Source: Metaphire vulgaris (lineage: Eukaryota > Annelida > Clitellata > Crassiclitellata > Megascolecidae). From it: a stretch of 64,000 nt of DNA. The stretch lies in contig CM030868.1 of NCBI GenBank assembly GCA_018105865.1, positions 9,832,745 through 9,896,744 on the forward strand. The letters are read 5' to 3'. Below are positions 1-15,100 of the stretch, in pieces. The notes beneath the pieces were generated by a model. It made no database searches. It saw nothing but the letters and a program-made list of their open reading frames with translations, and was not told the DNA's origin. Position numbers and translations under genes: made by a program. How positions within the stretch are numbered: position 1 is the first letter of the stretch; each line of letters begins with the position of its first letter.

Positions 1-184
1 GTTTTAATTGACTGAAGTTCAGTTAGAGACTCGAGAGCAAGAATTTCTTCTTCTGTTTCATCCTTTCTTCCCTCTACTGCTGCCGTTAACAATATTTCGT
101 CGGGAAGACTGCCACTTTCACTCAAAGACCTCAACCTTGACCTTTGGTAGACTTTATGACTCGATACACTTCCTGAATCAGACG
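1..184 (-). CDS. RALGAPA: RALGAPA exon 23 (partial)
   Basis: The acceptor is TTTTTAG before 184, entered in phase 1. The exon stays open to the window edge. It encodes a Ser/Glu-rich stretch beginning [20 protein letters not shown], which fits the low-conservation middle of RalGAP alpha (the family has a DSGSG-type serine segment here). The right border is a clear AG; the other border is outside the window. Confidence 0.7.
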
Positions 185-3100
185 CTAAAAACCGACCATA
201 AAAAGCAAGAACTGCCAGTACTCATGCAGTGCAACAAATAAATACATAACGACTAAGCTCACTAGTTGACTGTGATGAAAACTAAATTTCTTAAAACAGC
301 CAATGTAACACTGATCTACTGAACTACTGGTTCCATAATCTGCCAGTTACCATCTGCACTATGAGGAATTATGCATTTCAAAAAACACAGAAACAACCAG
401 AAATCCCAGCGGATGGAAGAGCAGCGAGCCTACTTCTAAGCAGCGCTCCATTGTCCAACTGATCACTGAGCTCTGTGCTGAGACTGCTGTCTCTTGCACC
501 ACTGCGACCAACCATTATGTTGAACGGAAGAATGTTACTATCAGAGCTGACGATGCTTGTGCTGTCAGCGACGGACAGTTTTGGATTGTTGGAGCATTCA
601 TCATTTGCTTCGCCTAAAATTAATCCAAAATTAAACAGAAAATAAACACTGAAAATTTTGCGATCATCAAAACTAAGATTCAAGTCAAAGTTATGCATAT
701 TACTTAAATTCATGCAAATGTTAATGAAATTCAAAACAAGCAATGATATTTTGATATTCTTAAAGAAAGAAACAGAGAACATCTAAAAGTTTTAGAGTCA
801 AGACAGGCGGCGTAATGCAGGGATGCCTGCTATCACCGCTACTGTTCCTGCTTGTAATCAACTGGGTAATGAAAAAGGTAGTAGGCGAAAATGGTATAAA
901 GTGGGTAAAAGGGCAAACGCTGGATGATCTGGATTTTGCAGACGACCTAGCACTACTATCACAAAATGTTCAGCAAATGAAGAGTAAAACAACAAAACTT
1001 GAAGAAACAGCTAACCAAATTGGACTAAACATAAACAAAAGCAAAACAAAGGTGATGAAGATAAACGGCAAAGGGAAACAGGAAATCAAAGTGGAATCCG
1101 GGGAACTTGAAGAAGTGGAAGAATTCTCGTACTTGGGGAGTGTGTTATCAAGATCAGGAGGAATGGATGAAGACATTAAGACTAGAATAGGTAAAGCTCA
1201 AGCAGCTTTCATGATGTTACAGGAGCTATGGAAATCCAAGCATATCAGCCTCAATACCAAAGTGAAAATTTTCAACACCAACGTTAAAGCGGTCCTACTG
1301 TATGGGGCAGAAAGCTGGAAGTACTCGAGTATCAACAACTCAAAGATACAGAGCTTTGTAAACAGGGGATTGCAAAGGTGGTAGGCAAAATTATGGTGGC
1401 CAAATAAGATAACTAACGAAGAAGAACTATGGAAAATCACAAAACAAGATCCAATCGAGAAGCAAATACAAAAGTACAGAAAATACAAACTAGGACATAC
1501 CTTAAGGAAACCTATATCCAGTATCACAAGGCAAGTGTTGAAGTGGGAATCCCAGGGTAAAAGAAAGAGAGGAAGACCGAAAAACACATGGAAAAACACA
1601 CCGGATAAAGAAATGAGGGTAAACGAGATAAAATGGTCAACTATGGAAGTGATCGTGGAAGACGGAGCAAAGTGGAGCGAACTTGTCAGCGGCCTATGCT
1701 CCACAAGGAGTGCAAAAAAGGCTAAACTGAAACTGAACTGAAAGAAAAATTATGCACAAACTTGCTGAAGAGGTTTTGGAACTGTGAGTTGAATATTACT
1801 GGCTCAAAAATTTCTTAGGTTTTAAGCCACATCTAGTGTTACATTATCTTGCTTTACACAAAATGCACTTCTTGATTAAAATGACACTGATTGTGAGAAT
1901 GCTTCAGTTTCAAAACAATATAATGCAATATTTCATTACATGACATTATACAGAAGTGATGCAGACTAGTGCAAGGTGACTAGATGTCCTGGTTTTTTAC
2001 TGATTTTCTCGGTGTCCCGGAAAAGTCTGTTTGGACATTTATTTTGTCCCAGTTACTAGGCCTACTTCTGTCTGAAGAATTATAACCAATTTAACAACTC
2101 TATGCCTGGAACCTGAAACTGTCCGGTTCTCTCAAGAGACACAAAAACTTGCAGGGCAAAATATCTAACTACTTATCTTCAAAAAAATAATAAATTATTA
2201 TTCCTAAACAGAAGACAATATTTAATTGTAATTTGAAGGAGGAATTTCCGTTTCTGCAAAAATGTGTTTCTACAAAGATGGCACTACAGTACATGTGGAC
2301 AGAATGTAATGCATTACATTCTATTGCTCACAGTGACCGATTTGACATTTTTGACCATGTCAGTACAAAAAAATATGAAACCTGTTCTGCAGTTAAAGCG
2401 AGTTAAAGAAATTTAGCAGATATCTTCCGGAAACATCAAATGGGAACAGCAGAACAGTCCATCTCTACTACAGGGTGGCGCAAAAAAAACGGACTATATT
2501 AAATGCAAACCTAAATGTGACTAGTCCGGCTTTTTTTGTGCCACCCTGTATTTAAACCAGAAAAACATTTGAGAAAAGGCCGTGCCTAAAAATAGCACAG
2601 CAGCAGAAATATAAATTAATGCACCGTGAATTTTCCAACCTAAAATTCTGGAAAATATGATTGCAGTAAGTTTTAAGTTAACAGAGATTAACAGATCAAG
2701 CATGGCAAGATTGATACATTACAGAAAAATACAAATCTGTTAAGAATAACTACTGACAATGCCTTTGAATCGAAATTCTACATTGCTCTGGACATATTTC
2801 TGCCTTTTTCCTAGATTCCAATAGTTAATAGCACAATGTGTATGAATCTTACTAACAAAGTAATAGCCTATAATAGTCTGAAATAGCCTATAATTTAAAA
2901 TAAATATTATACATTCTGTGGACTTACTTTGCAAAGAATTTTCTTCAGTGTCAATATAAAAAACACAATCCGTCTTGTCCTCAGAATTTGGTGGCTTCTC
3001 AGCATTACTTATGGATATATGAGGAACTATGGAAAATGACATAAAACTATGCATTTAAACTGTAAGAATTTAAAACATTCTACAAAGACAGTGAAAATGT

Positions 3101-6100
3101 GAAATCAAAAATTAAACTATGTCCAATTACAGTTCTGCATTTCAGCACTTTCCCATTCCAAACAGCAAACATTAATAATATCTTGCAGACGGATTTGGAG
3201 CATCATCAATTAATACCTGTAGAATATTAGAACTGGTGCTATAAAAGTGTATAATTATTATTTTAAAAAAATTGTTAATGACAAAAAAGTAGAATTTCAC
3301 CTTTATGTTTTTTTGAATCAATCAAGATGTTGCTGTCGCTGGTGCATCTCAAAAGGTGATGAGGAACGTCAGAATCATCCGTGGCCGAAGAGAAATCTAA
3401 AGAGCTGAGATCAAACTGAGACTGACACTTGGAATGGGAGACTGCGTTCTGAGATTGCTGATTAACTGACGGATGAGCCCTTCTCTTTGCTCCATCTGGC
3501 ATTACAATGACAAATTCACTCAGTCACTTCATATTCAATATCAACTTATCAGTGAAAGATAAATAGACGGTTCAAATGGATAAAATAACAGAAAATTGCT
3601 TTTTAAAAATCTACCGGTACATATAAATGAGATTTCTAGTACTTCTACATTTCTGTTATTGATGGCAAAGTCAAACAATTTGGATTTAAAAATTCTTTAC
3701 TTAAAATCAAAATATATCCCATTTCAAACAATTAATACCATCATCTCATCATCAAATTTTGTTTTCTCAATAATAGAATGGTCAAATGTTTAATTAATTA
3801 CAAATTAAACCATAGGCTTGGCTGTTAAATGAACAATGCTACAACATTGACAACATTGTCATTGATAAAACAGTTAACAACATTAGACAATTGACGTTTG
3901 AGCGTTTACGTTATTGTTCAACGATTGAATACTTTCTTTTGGTTTGTAACCTGCCATACGACACTAAATTTTGACTTTAAAATAAATTAATTTAAGGATA
4001 TTCTATGCTGTTGCTGACATTATTTTGTTGACTGTCTAGAACAAGTAAATTTACTATATTTAAAACTGATAGTAACACCTTTGTTTTTGCAAAGTGTTTG
4101 CTACCTTTATTAGTTTGTAATTTCAACTTAGGAGCCAGTTACTAGAGTATTGTGGTTGTGACTGTGGAATGTCTGAGTCAGTTCTTTGAGCGACTATTTT
4201 CTGTGGCTGGCGACATTCCTAGCAAGAAGCTGGATTCTCTGTTGCCAACAAATGTCAAGAAGCTAGTTTGCTTATCAGACTGGCTGAGAAAGTAGCAGTT
4301 TTACAATTGCAGAATTGTGAAGTGATTACCGGTATCTTATTGTACACCAACTTTCTATCCTTTTGATTGTGACTTGTTTAATTTATTCATTTCCAATTTC
4401 AAATCAAGCATGACTAATTAAATAGGCTTAAGTAGCACATCAGACTTAACTGACACTTTATATAATAAAGTCAAATTTATTTGCTTAATTTCAAAACTTT
4501 TACGTTTAAGTAAAATAAATTATGAGGTCACGAGTACTTAGTCCCACAAGTCCAAATGATACAACACGTGCGTTAAACCGCGATCGAAAAAATTAATTGA
4601 GCAATTAACGCCATTAAAAATTAATGCCTTCTACAGCTCTAGTATTTATATTTAAAGCATTGCATTTATTTAGGGTCTATGGCTCATAGTTTTTAATTTT
4701 TAATCAATCTGGTTGCTAACTGCTACTGGACAAAGTCCCACTATATTCTTTTCTTGCAAGATTCCTCAAAAATCAAATTTTTTTGCTGTTATCAACCATT
4801 AGTGACTGCCACTTTTGTAAATTAGGTGCAAGTATAAGTACATTTTGTAGATTCATGAATTTGTATGGTGCCTTGATAATAATGCTTAGGACATCAGCCT
4901 AGAACTCTGCACAGTGGTCCATACAAGTGAGTAGTAGTGTTTCACTGAAAATTGCAGAAAAATTTATTCCTAAGAATAATACACATCAAGACTTTGCACT
5001 GATTTCTAAATTGGAAACTAAGTGTGTACTATATATATAATCAAAGATAATACAGTGAATAATACGCTGCATAAGACCACAAGACAACTTACCAACAGTT
5101 GATGCCCGCGGCCTGTGGCTTAGTGGCGTCGAGTAGGCACCAGCCATGATCTGCCTTAACCAGGTTCTACTGAGAGATGAATCTTTGTCGTGATTCTTTG
5201 AACCTTTTGTACAAAAACCAGGAAAGAAAACTCAAGGTTATATTCACTATTTTTCACTGTTCTTCACAGTTAACCATGTCTAGAATAATGAGTAATTTCT
5301 CTGCATTTCACAAAACCAACTGTCATGCAGATAATGACGTCTACCAAAGTGCATGTCAATTCTCAAAACTTTCTGTCCCTTTTTAACCAGTAATAGGATG
5401 AAGCACAAACCAGGAAGGGACTTGTAAGCACATTAGGCAAATAATAAAATTTAAGAAAATCTGTCTGGCTTATCGAAATGTCTAAAATTACATTGTCACT
5501 GTCTCACTTATACAGCCGGGGCAAATGGGTCGGCAAACATCTCAGGCAGCCTCTGCTGACCAAACCCACTTATCCCCCCTCCCCATCTTCACGTGGTGCT
5601 GTCCAGTTCTAACAGAGGCACGGTGGATGGACGATGGATGTTGGGCAGCGGCAACATCTTTCCAACGGAGCAACATTGCCAATTTATTGCCAATGGTCTT
5701 CCTCTACCAGGTGTGGGTCACTTACTGACCAGATTTGTTGAACTGACCACACCCACCCCTTGAACATCTTCCCTTCTTGTATCTTCTTTGGGTCAACTGC
5801 AGGTAGTCACAACGACCCTCATTGGCTATGTGCAGCAGTAAGTGAGTGAGTGACTCATAAAGCTGGTGAACCAGTGACATGCATGCCAAGAGATTCACTT
5901 TCATCAATTGAAGAATTTTTCTTTATATTTCCATGATTAATCAAGTCACTGTATGAAGGTTCACAGTCCACGGAATGGGAAGGCAGGGTCGCATCTGATA
6001 TGCTCATGGCAAACCTCCTGGATGTGCAAGAATAACACAAATGGACAGCTTCAATGTTGTTACTTTTGTTGTTAATAATTTGGGTTATGAGAGAAGCACC

Positions 6101-9100
6101 AGCAATGGAAATTCCAATAAGCAAAGGAAAGCAGCGCTTCATAATACAACACGTACCATGATTTGCACCATGCAGTCTGTTGGCCTTCCGCTTGTTCCAC
6201 TTGTCGAGCGGTAGGTCACGTAGGTCAACGTCATAGATGCACTGAGACAATATGCGCGTCAGTGACTCCATAATTTTCTAGACATTTATAAGCAAAACAT
6301 ATACAACAATAACACTAAATTCAATAGGTTTGAATTTTTTATAGTCCTAGAATAAAATTATACAGAAAAACTTTTTAAAAGTTTATTACATTTGTACATG
6401 AGTAGCAAGAATGACAGAACAGAAACAGCAAGATGCAAAATGGAAATATCACAAAGAATGATACAGTATAAGCATCATGCCCATTGCCATAACGTATTCC
6501 CATCGTCATAATGTGTTCCCATTGCCATAGCATATTCCCATTGCCATAACATATTCTCATCGTCATAATGTGTTCCCATTGCCATAATGTGGGTGATGCA
6601 AACGAACCCAAATAGAAATTTCTGTTTCTTGCAATCTGTTACCTTTTGTTGCTCAAATAATCAAGCAGCAGGTAATGACCATTATACTATATATACATTT
6701 GAAAATCTTGTATCGTAAACATTATAGATGAGTGGAATGAACAAAAGAATAATGTTGCATCCTGTTGTCAGTTATATAAATCATAAAAAATTCATAAATT
6801 TTGAAGCCAAACATTAATTATCGAATAAAAAGAAGACTTGATCTCTATAGATTAATTATTCTTATTGATTCTCCTTTTATCCACATCATTCCTGATCCTC
6901 AATCACTATACCAATGCCATGTATTCAACATTTGTTAGTACCATTCAAGCTCAATATAACAGAACATGAAAAGTGAAAATGAAAGCATTGTCAAATGACA
7001 CGCTACAAAATCCAGTTCCAACTTGAGCAAAAAAACCAGAACAAAATTCAACTGATCAGCTCAATAACCTCAAGATTACTACAGATTAACTGAAAAGTAT
7101 CTACGCTGCCTGGAATTTATGATAAATTTAATCAGGGCCATCGCAATGACACTCACAGACCACTGTTGTATCAAATGAACGCAATTTGTGAGCGAAGAAA
7201 GTGTTTCGGTGAAATTCTTCCACAAATGCTGAGACACAACAATGCTGAGATTGGCTTTCACCCAGGCGAGCATCACCGTCTTCAAAGAAATACATAAAGC
7301 TTAATTAAGACTTAAAAATTTATTATTTAATAAAGAACTTTCACTGAAAGATAGACTGCAGCCTAGATGATTAGAAAATAATTTATAGAAATAATCTATG
7401 AATACAAACTGTATATATTATATGAAAAACGCAAAGGGTGTTCCAAAGGCACAGTGCACATAGAAGATTTGATGGATTAGTGCCTTCAATTTTTCTTGGA
7501 ACCGACTTTCTGACCTCAGAGACATAGACAGCCTTTCCATCACCACCTTTCCTTCCCTTCCAGTGAGTGAGTGACAGTTAGTTAGCAGTTAGTCTGCAAA
7601 GCCAGCAGAGAGGCTCAATGCACCGCCTCAAACCCTGACTGTGGTCAGGGGCTTTAACCCTGGTGCTGTTGTCTTGTACATCCATAGTTGTCGAGGCAAC
7701 TGACCCTGAATACTTCGTCTCCTTGGGTCATGGAAGATGATAAGCGCAGTGAATACAGGCTTGACTAAAAAGTATATTCCGGAATGCCCTGCAGTGATGA
7801 GATTCGCGTCATTTGGGGCATCAGTGCCCCTCTTCCATCGTGAAGCTGCTGCCCTCTGTCTGGCAGTTCTCAGCCGGTCAGCTGGACTTATTTTCAGCCA
7901 GGTTCCCAGGCTTACACAAGTCTTGGCTCACTGTTTCCTGTCTTGCCTCATGGAGGCGGCCACCAAGAGTCAATTCCAATGAGCTAACAGTCAATGAATG
8001 CTTAACAATTTATTAAGCAACTAACATCTGAATCATTGAATCATTAACTTGGTCAATTTTTTTTAACGACTGGACTAGAATGCCACCAACTAAACACCAA
8101 CTGAGATACTGGATCTTAAATTGAACGACTTAAAGAACAATTTATTAGCATCATCTCTGGTGTAAGAATAAATCAGAGTTGGCCTTTCCTTGATCAAAGC
8201 TTGAGATGTCTGCATTGAAATATGTCATCTCCGATACCTTAAATAATGATTCTGCGAGTCTTCTGGCAAGCAACTGCTCTTCAGAAATTTTTGAACCAAC
8301 AATTATCATCACCGATATTATTTTCAGCAGAACCATTAAAATTTGTTTCCTGAAATCAAAATTCATAAATCAATCAATCAATCATGATTCATTTAAAATA
8401 TATTTGACAGATCTGTTGCCCCATCTCTTTTTAAAAATCAGCTTCATCAGAGCAGTTTTGAAAATCAGATTTATTCACCACATTGAGATCTGTTATGCTG
8501 AAATTAGATTTTAAGACAATTCAACCATTCCAACTAATTTCCAACTATGCATAGCAATCATAAAATTTAATTACACTTCCTAACACATTAGGCGATCTCA
8601 TGAACCGTATAAGTTAAAAGAAGAAACAGGACTCAAAAACAACGCCCAACTGATTAGATCGGCCAGAAACAGAGCAGAGTGGAAATCCATGGTCGCCGAC
8701 GTAGCACATGAAGAAAAAGACTTAAAATGACTCAAAAGTAAAAGCGTTGCACAGAATACTTGAAAAAGGTTTAATCCCTTAACCGGCCGTGACGAGTAAA
8801 CTCGTCCATTTTACATTGAGTTACAAATAAATGGCCGGTTAAGGGGTTAATCAAATATGAGAAATGCGCATCTTCAATGCCAGAACAAACTCAAAGAGAT
8901 TGGCAGCGCATACAGTGTACACTGTAAGTATAAGCAGTGTAAGTTAACATCAATTTCAGAATATAACATCTATAAGAGAGAGGGAAAGACACATCGGCAC
9001 AAAAGTAATGACTGAAAGAAAAATCTGTAATTCACAGCAGAGCAATAAAATGCAAATACTTGTCAAATGCTAACCATGTTGTTTCATCCAAAGTCATATC

Positions 9101-12100
9101 TGCCACAATATAACGATACATTTTCAACACCTTTTTACAAATATCCACCTGTTTTAAAGAAACACACACACATGCAATCAGTTGAAAAGCTAACAATCCA
9201 CCAAAATCAATGACAGACATGTGATATGTATCTGACTTCTTCAGGCAAGTCGGAACGAATTTTTAGCAGGGGGTGCAGATTTTTCGAGGCAAGGTGTTTG
9301 GTTGTCACATTTTTCGGTGGACAAGCAAAAAAAGGTCGTTTCCTATATATATATATATTATATATATATATATATATAATATTTCAGATCTGCACCCCCA
9401 ACCTGCAGATCTGCACCCCCAACCTTGTCTTTCAGGGGGTGTGCTGCACCCCTACTTTTTTCCAGGGGTGCAGCTGCACCCCCACTTCGTATGGGCCTGG
9501 GCTTCTTAGATCTTTGGTCCCTTCAGCACAAGAATGACTCGGATTTAAGATTTCATTTCTAAGTCAAGTCAGTTTACTTCCTGTAGTTAAGTTAGATTGA
9601 GATCTCATAGACTGCAGTAGACAGTGTTGATCTCTTACCCGGTCCTCAAGCTTTATCTGTTGCTCAGCAGAACTGTTGTTTTCAGCAAAACTGTTCTCAG
9701 ACATGAACAGACTTGCAGAATTTGTTATAAAAACTTGAAGCATTCTTTGTAATCCAGCTCTGACATCTGTTTTCCTCTCTGCATCTTCAAATGGGATCAA
9801 TGAGCTAAGATCCGATCGAGTATTTTGCTAATAAATAAAAAAAATCAAAATGAACATAATGAACATACTCGAACATCCTGCTCTAATGCTGTACTATATG
9901 TTTATTGTATGAATTGATTCAAAATTGAACAGTGGTTTATATCCAGCATTCCACTAAAAATGAATAGTGCCTGGCTGTGGCAATGATGACATTTACCGGT
10001 AAGTTGGTACTTTCAAATACAACGTAATCACTGAATACTGAAGTACAAATACTTAAGAAAAACAAAATAAAGCCAGAATGTGACATCAGAATGTTCAAAA
10101 CAACATAATTATCATAATCAAATTGTTTCCCTCGATGGTTCACTAGGTAGACCACTGGCTCTAAAAACATCAAATTTGCTGCACATAATCACAAACACCA
10201 ACTGCTCTAATATCCATTGCCAAACACAACTGTTGTTTAATTAGAAACAAACTCATTATTGTCAATTCACCTTCACAGAGTGACCAGATGGCGTGCTTTG
10301 TCTTTTGCCAGGATCTTCCAGGACTATCGGTCTCATCACAAAATTCTGGCTCTTGCATAAAGATTGGCCTTTTATCATTCTGCAAAAAACAATTTTGCAA
10401 ACAATAAAATTATGATCTATGGAACACTTTTAGTTCAATTCTCACCTGAATTTCTTTAGACATAAAATAACAATCAAATTAATGAACAAAAGTAAAGATT
10501 GGTACCATTTTTCAGCAGCCTTGATCAAATATAGAGCTACAATACACACATTACACAGCCAATCAACTGCAATACATTGTAGAATAGCATTACAATTTAA
10601 TTCTAGATACCTGAAACCAGCTTCGATATACGTTGATCACTTGACGAACCATACAGCTACGATGGATTTGGAATGGACAGAGAAATGCCTGTCAAACAAA
10701 TGGCACAAAAATATGATGACTTTCTGATTACAGCAACAATGGTGCACAAAAAAACAATCAAACAAATACTGAATATTAACAAAAAAGTGACAAGCAAAAG
10801 AAACAGGTTGCATGAAGTGAGCAATTTCACCATGACAACAAAACTGGTCGACAATACAAGCACTGAACAATGTATCCACTGACTGTACAAACTCAAGTAT
10901 CATCAATGCCACAACTGGACTTAGAACTTTTGTGTAGCATAAAGAAATATATTAATTGGGATCAGAATGGGATTGGGATCAGACTGGGATTGGGATCAGA
11001 ATGGGTTTGGGATCAGAATGGGATTGGGATCAGAATGGGATTGGGATCAGAATGGGATTGGGATCAGAATGGGATTGGGAAAATGGGATTGGGATCACAG
11101 AATGGGATTGGGATCAGAATGGGATTGGGATCAGAATGGGATTGGGATCAGAATGGGATTGGGATCAGAATGGGATTGGGATCAGAATGGGATTGGGATC
11201 AGAATGGGATTGGGATCAGAATGGGATTGGGATCAGAATGGGATTGGAGACCAAGCGATCACTGTGGGCTTTAAAAGTTGATCTACACGAAGCTAACGCA
11301 TTGATCATAATTCAGGCATCTAAAAGCAGAACTAAATCCAGAACTGCATCCAACAAAAATGCGAGTTATACATTTAATAACACAGACCTGTCGTAATACT
11401 TCATGTATTAAGTTGATATTTTTTCTTGACGAGTAGAAAACATTCAGAACAGTCTCTCGCTCGAGAGTTTTATAATTTTTGCCGGCACATGAGCCACTGG
11501 AATAGCTGTCCAACAACAAGCTTCCCACGGTCAGACTGCTTGCGTTGCTTTCTGGATTTGCTGGTTCGGATTCTCCCGTCATCAGACAGCCTTCAGGCAT
11601 TCTGGATCTTTTAAAGCAAGAGATAAAAAATATAACTAACAGTTCCAGTTCCATGGGCTGTGGCATAAATGCTCAAGGACTAGCGTTCTGATCTTGGAAC
11701 TGCAGATTCATACGTCATCAGAGCAAAGAGTTTTGTAATTCATCATTATTTAACCTTGACCAATGAATGAATGACCAAGCCAAGCTTTGACCAAGCAATG
11801 AATGAACAGAGCGTACGTAAAGCACAGCTGTAAAACGCTTTCACACACTTACTTTTGATTTTCTGGCGTTGAAGTGAATCTGGTGATCCACTTAATTACA
11901 GCCACTTGACACAAAGCAGTTGTCTTGCTACAACCATCGCTTAGCACAATTCTTTTTGGCAATTCTAAAGAAGTAAAATTAAAATCAAACCATTTGTCAT
12001 CATGCAGATTTTAGCTGGTACCCAAACACTTTGCCTGACATCTCTAATGAGGACAGGAATGATTAATCAGTCAGCTTGGTAGACAGACAAAGAGTACAAC

Positions 12101-15100
12101 CACTGTTACCATTAGAACAGGACATAAGAACATTGTACCAAATGTACAAATAAGAAGTGAATGGTAGAAAGTGAGGTCACTGTAAAAGATAGAGAGTAAG
12201 ATGGTAATGTGGACTCAGCAGTAATACAGAAAAGACAGACAACAGTGATATGAGATTGGAAGGTGTTAAGGGAGGAGGCCCTAAATCAATTAATCCAGAT
12301 TCAAACACCAACCACGGATGTTGATTCAGACTGGAAGATGAGGAAGATGTCGAATGTGCCACAGTGTAGCCAGTCATAAAAGCCTTATTGCTGCAATGCA
12401 GGAACTTGGTAACTGGCCAATGGTCATATATGAATTAAAAGCATTGCATTCGTACATATTCTACTGATTGTAAAGTCAAATAAAATGTTGTCGAGAGCCA
12501 CTTTTAAGGATTATTCAGTTGGTCAGAATGGAAAGATGGGAAACTGCTCTGGACATTTGCTCCGGCTAAATAATTAGGTATTATTCTACACTATCTGGTC
12601 TTGCCGAATGCTTATGGCAGATAACAGCTGAATTTAAATCTCATTGTCATATTTCATGCTTTAGATTTTAACAAAGTGCAACAGCTTTTACTTTACACAC
12701 ACACACACACCTTTTAACGACTATTCTGTCAAAATGTCGAGACAAGCCTAGGTTTGTCAGCTGCTCTGGTGTTCTCCAGCAGCATACATGGTGCATTCAT
12801 ACACATACAAAAGCCACCTGTCATTTTACCTCAGCCTCTTTAACAGCCTTATTTTAGACTGAAAAAGATGGTCGGTTAAACAACTAGAGTTACTGTACAT
12901 GGGGACAATGAAATGCTCTTCCGCAATGCTCTTCCCGAAATAACCTCCTGGCAGAGAATTGATTAGCCTTTTCAACACTGGGTAAATGGGGTAAATGGAG
13001 TAAACTCATGGCACAGGATTACTGTAATCCTGTGTGGGGATATTTGCTCCGGATCTGGAAGATATTGACCCAAAATATCCATATCCAGTATCTGGTGGAA
13101 AATACACATTTCCAGTCATAGCCTATTGGTCAGAATCATTCTCCTGGATGTTCTCAGAGCTCACGTACTCTGACTACCGGTTCAAGAATCAATCTTCTCT
13201 TTCTTGGTAGCTGGAACACCTGAACATGAATCTCTCCATCAACAGCAGTGATCATTCTGGTTTCACTGCTGAATGAACAATCGGAAGAGGCATCGTTAGT
13301 TTTGGGAGATTTCTGTTACATGAAATAATATTGTGATGATGTTATGCAAAACCATCAAATAACCACTCACCAAGAGAAGGTTCATAAATGCTGGCATTGT
13401 AAATCAATTCTGGAAAGATTCCCGGCAGATAATGAATCTTGAATTTGTCAAACAGAAATTTAAAGCAGCATTCGTGCATTTCACGATCATTCCACTGAAC
13501 TTTGTTCACCTTTAATCAGAACAACAGTTAACCACAATGTGATCACCATTATTACTGACAATGGTGTTCAAATTCTCACATTAGTGAAGTCTAAAGCACT
13601 TCAGAATTACATTGACGAGCGCCACTCGTCATGTATTATTATTAAATATTAATTACTCAACAATGTAGCTTTGTAAAGTCATTGTACTTAAGAAAGGGAA
13701 AGCAAATTTAGACACATGAAACTTACTTCCAACACCATGTAATCCAAGAGACAATCCAGCAGCCATCTGCACGGTTCATCTGGACGGACGTCACCGACCT
13801 GAGAAGGCAGAAGAGGATTAACATCCTGAGCTACCACTCCGGCTGGTCATTTGAAACACAAAGAAAATCATTACTACACCAAAACAACATAACAAATCAT
13901 TAGCCATCTTCAATGCATTTTCTAGTTAAATATGGAGCTATGCATGCATCAATGTGTATTATGCTAAATTCCATCACAGATAAAGATTTCAGGAAATGTG
14001 TGTATAAAATGTGAAATAAAATTTCAGGCATTTAATTAAAAATGCTTTTTGCCTAAACATTTTTAGACAATGTCAACAGGGGAGGAGTTGAAAATATGAC
14101 AGTGCCCAAACGAGCAAGCAGAAACAGTTCTGAAACCAGTGGCGGCTCCACATGGGGCCCGTTATGAGTGCCTGGCTCCCCCCAGTGACCCCCTATTGGG
14201 ACCCTATAGCTTAATACTACATACCTAACAACAAATTCCTTGCCACCACAACGACCCCTACTTGAAATTCTGGAGCCGCCACTGTCTGAAATTTCAGGCA
14301 ATGTCAACATTGCCTGATTTCAGGCAATGTTGACATTGCCTGAACTTTTTCCAGGCAAAGTGTGTAGAAAACTGTAACATATATATATATATAATATATA
14401 TATATATATACAGTATGTGTGTGTGTGTGAAAACTTTTCATAAATCATTTACTTACTCTGAGGAAACAGTTTGGCAGAAACAAACTCAGTTTCAGAGTTA
14501 TTATCAAATGAGTTAGAAGAAGATATCTTAGGAATGAGGTTCTTGAACATTCTATGGCAATCTTCAGTTGCGTTGTCCCTCAAAATTTGATACCACATGA
14601 CAAAGAGACGCATTGCCTCTCTTCTCAGCTGCAAAAATCAATGAATCAGCTAAACAGCTCACGCTGACGGCTAATTTGTCTTCTGTCATTACAATTCAAG
14701 CCACGCTGTCATACTCAATCACACAAACAAACAAATGCAATCTCTTTGACTAATATTGCAATCATTTTAAGTTGCTCATGAACTCAATTGCTGTATTACC
14801 TTGTATCATGATAAGTGATATACACCAGTGCTGCCCAAAATTTCACTTTCATGGACCAGCATAAAGATTTCCTTTTGCACCAGGGACCGATAATTAATCC
14901 TTGTAATTTGGAATTTTTTAAATGTTATAAGACCTCAATATAAATCTTAATATAAATATAAGTTTTAACATAATTGTGTGTGTGTTATACGTGAGTGCTA
15001 AATACTGCTCAATTATACTTTGGGATGACGGTGATCTATTTAATGGTGGTCCCATTTTCATGGGCAAAAACTACATTTAGGCCTTCTTGAAAAGGTGTAT

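Noticed and set aside
7737..8016. Two overlapping frames in a GC-richer intronic block
   Set aside because: No recognisable domain, no splice logic, and opposite to the host gene.
9937..10173. Missing small RALGAPA exon between 10271 and 9827
   Set aside because: A candidate with borders near TTCTTAAG and GTACCA fits the phase but its peptide does not resemble the family, so I used the 9784 acceptor instead.
10637..10912. 91-residue minus-strand frame rich in Cys and Phe
   Set aside because: The true coding segment here is the 78-bp RALGAPA exon 12 in another phase, with matching homology and splice sites.
10956..11249. CRISPR-like regular repeats
   Set aside because: Units are contiguous with no spacers, in animal DNA.
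10870..11396. Three overlapping plus-strand frames of 104-146 residues
   Set aside because: They are produced by the 17-bp minisatellite and lie in an intron of a well-supported minus-strand gene.
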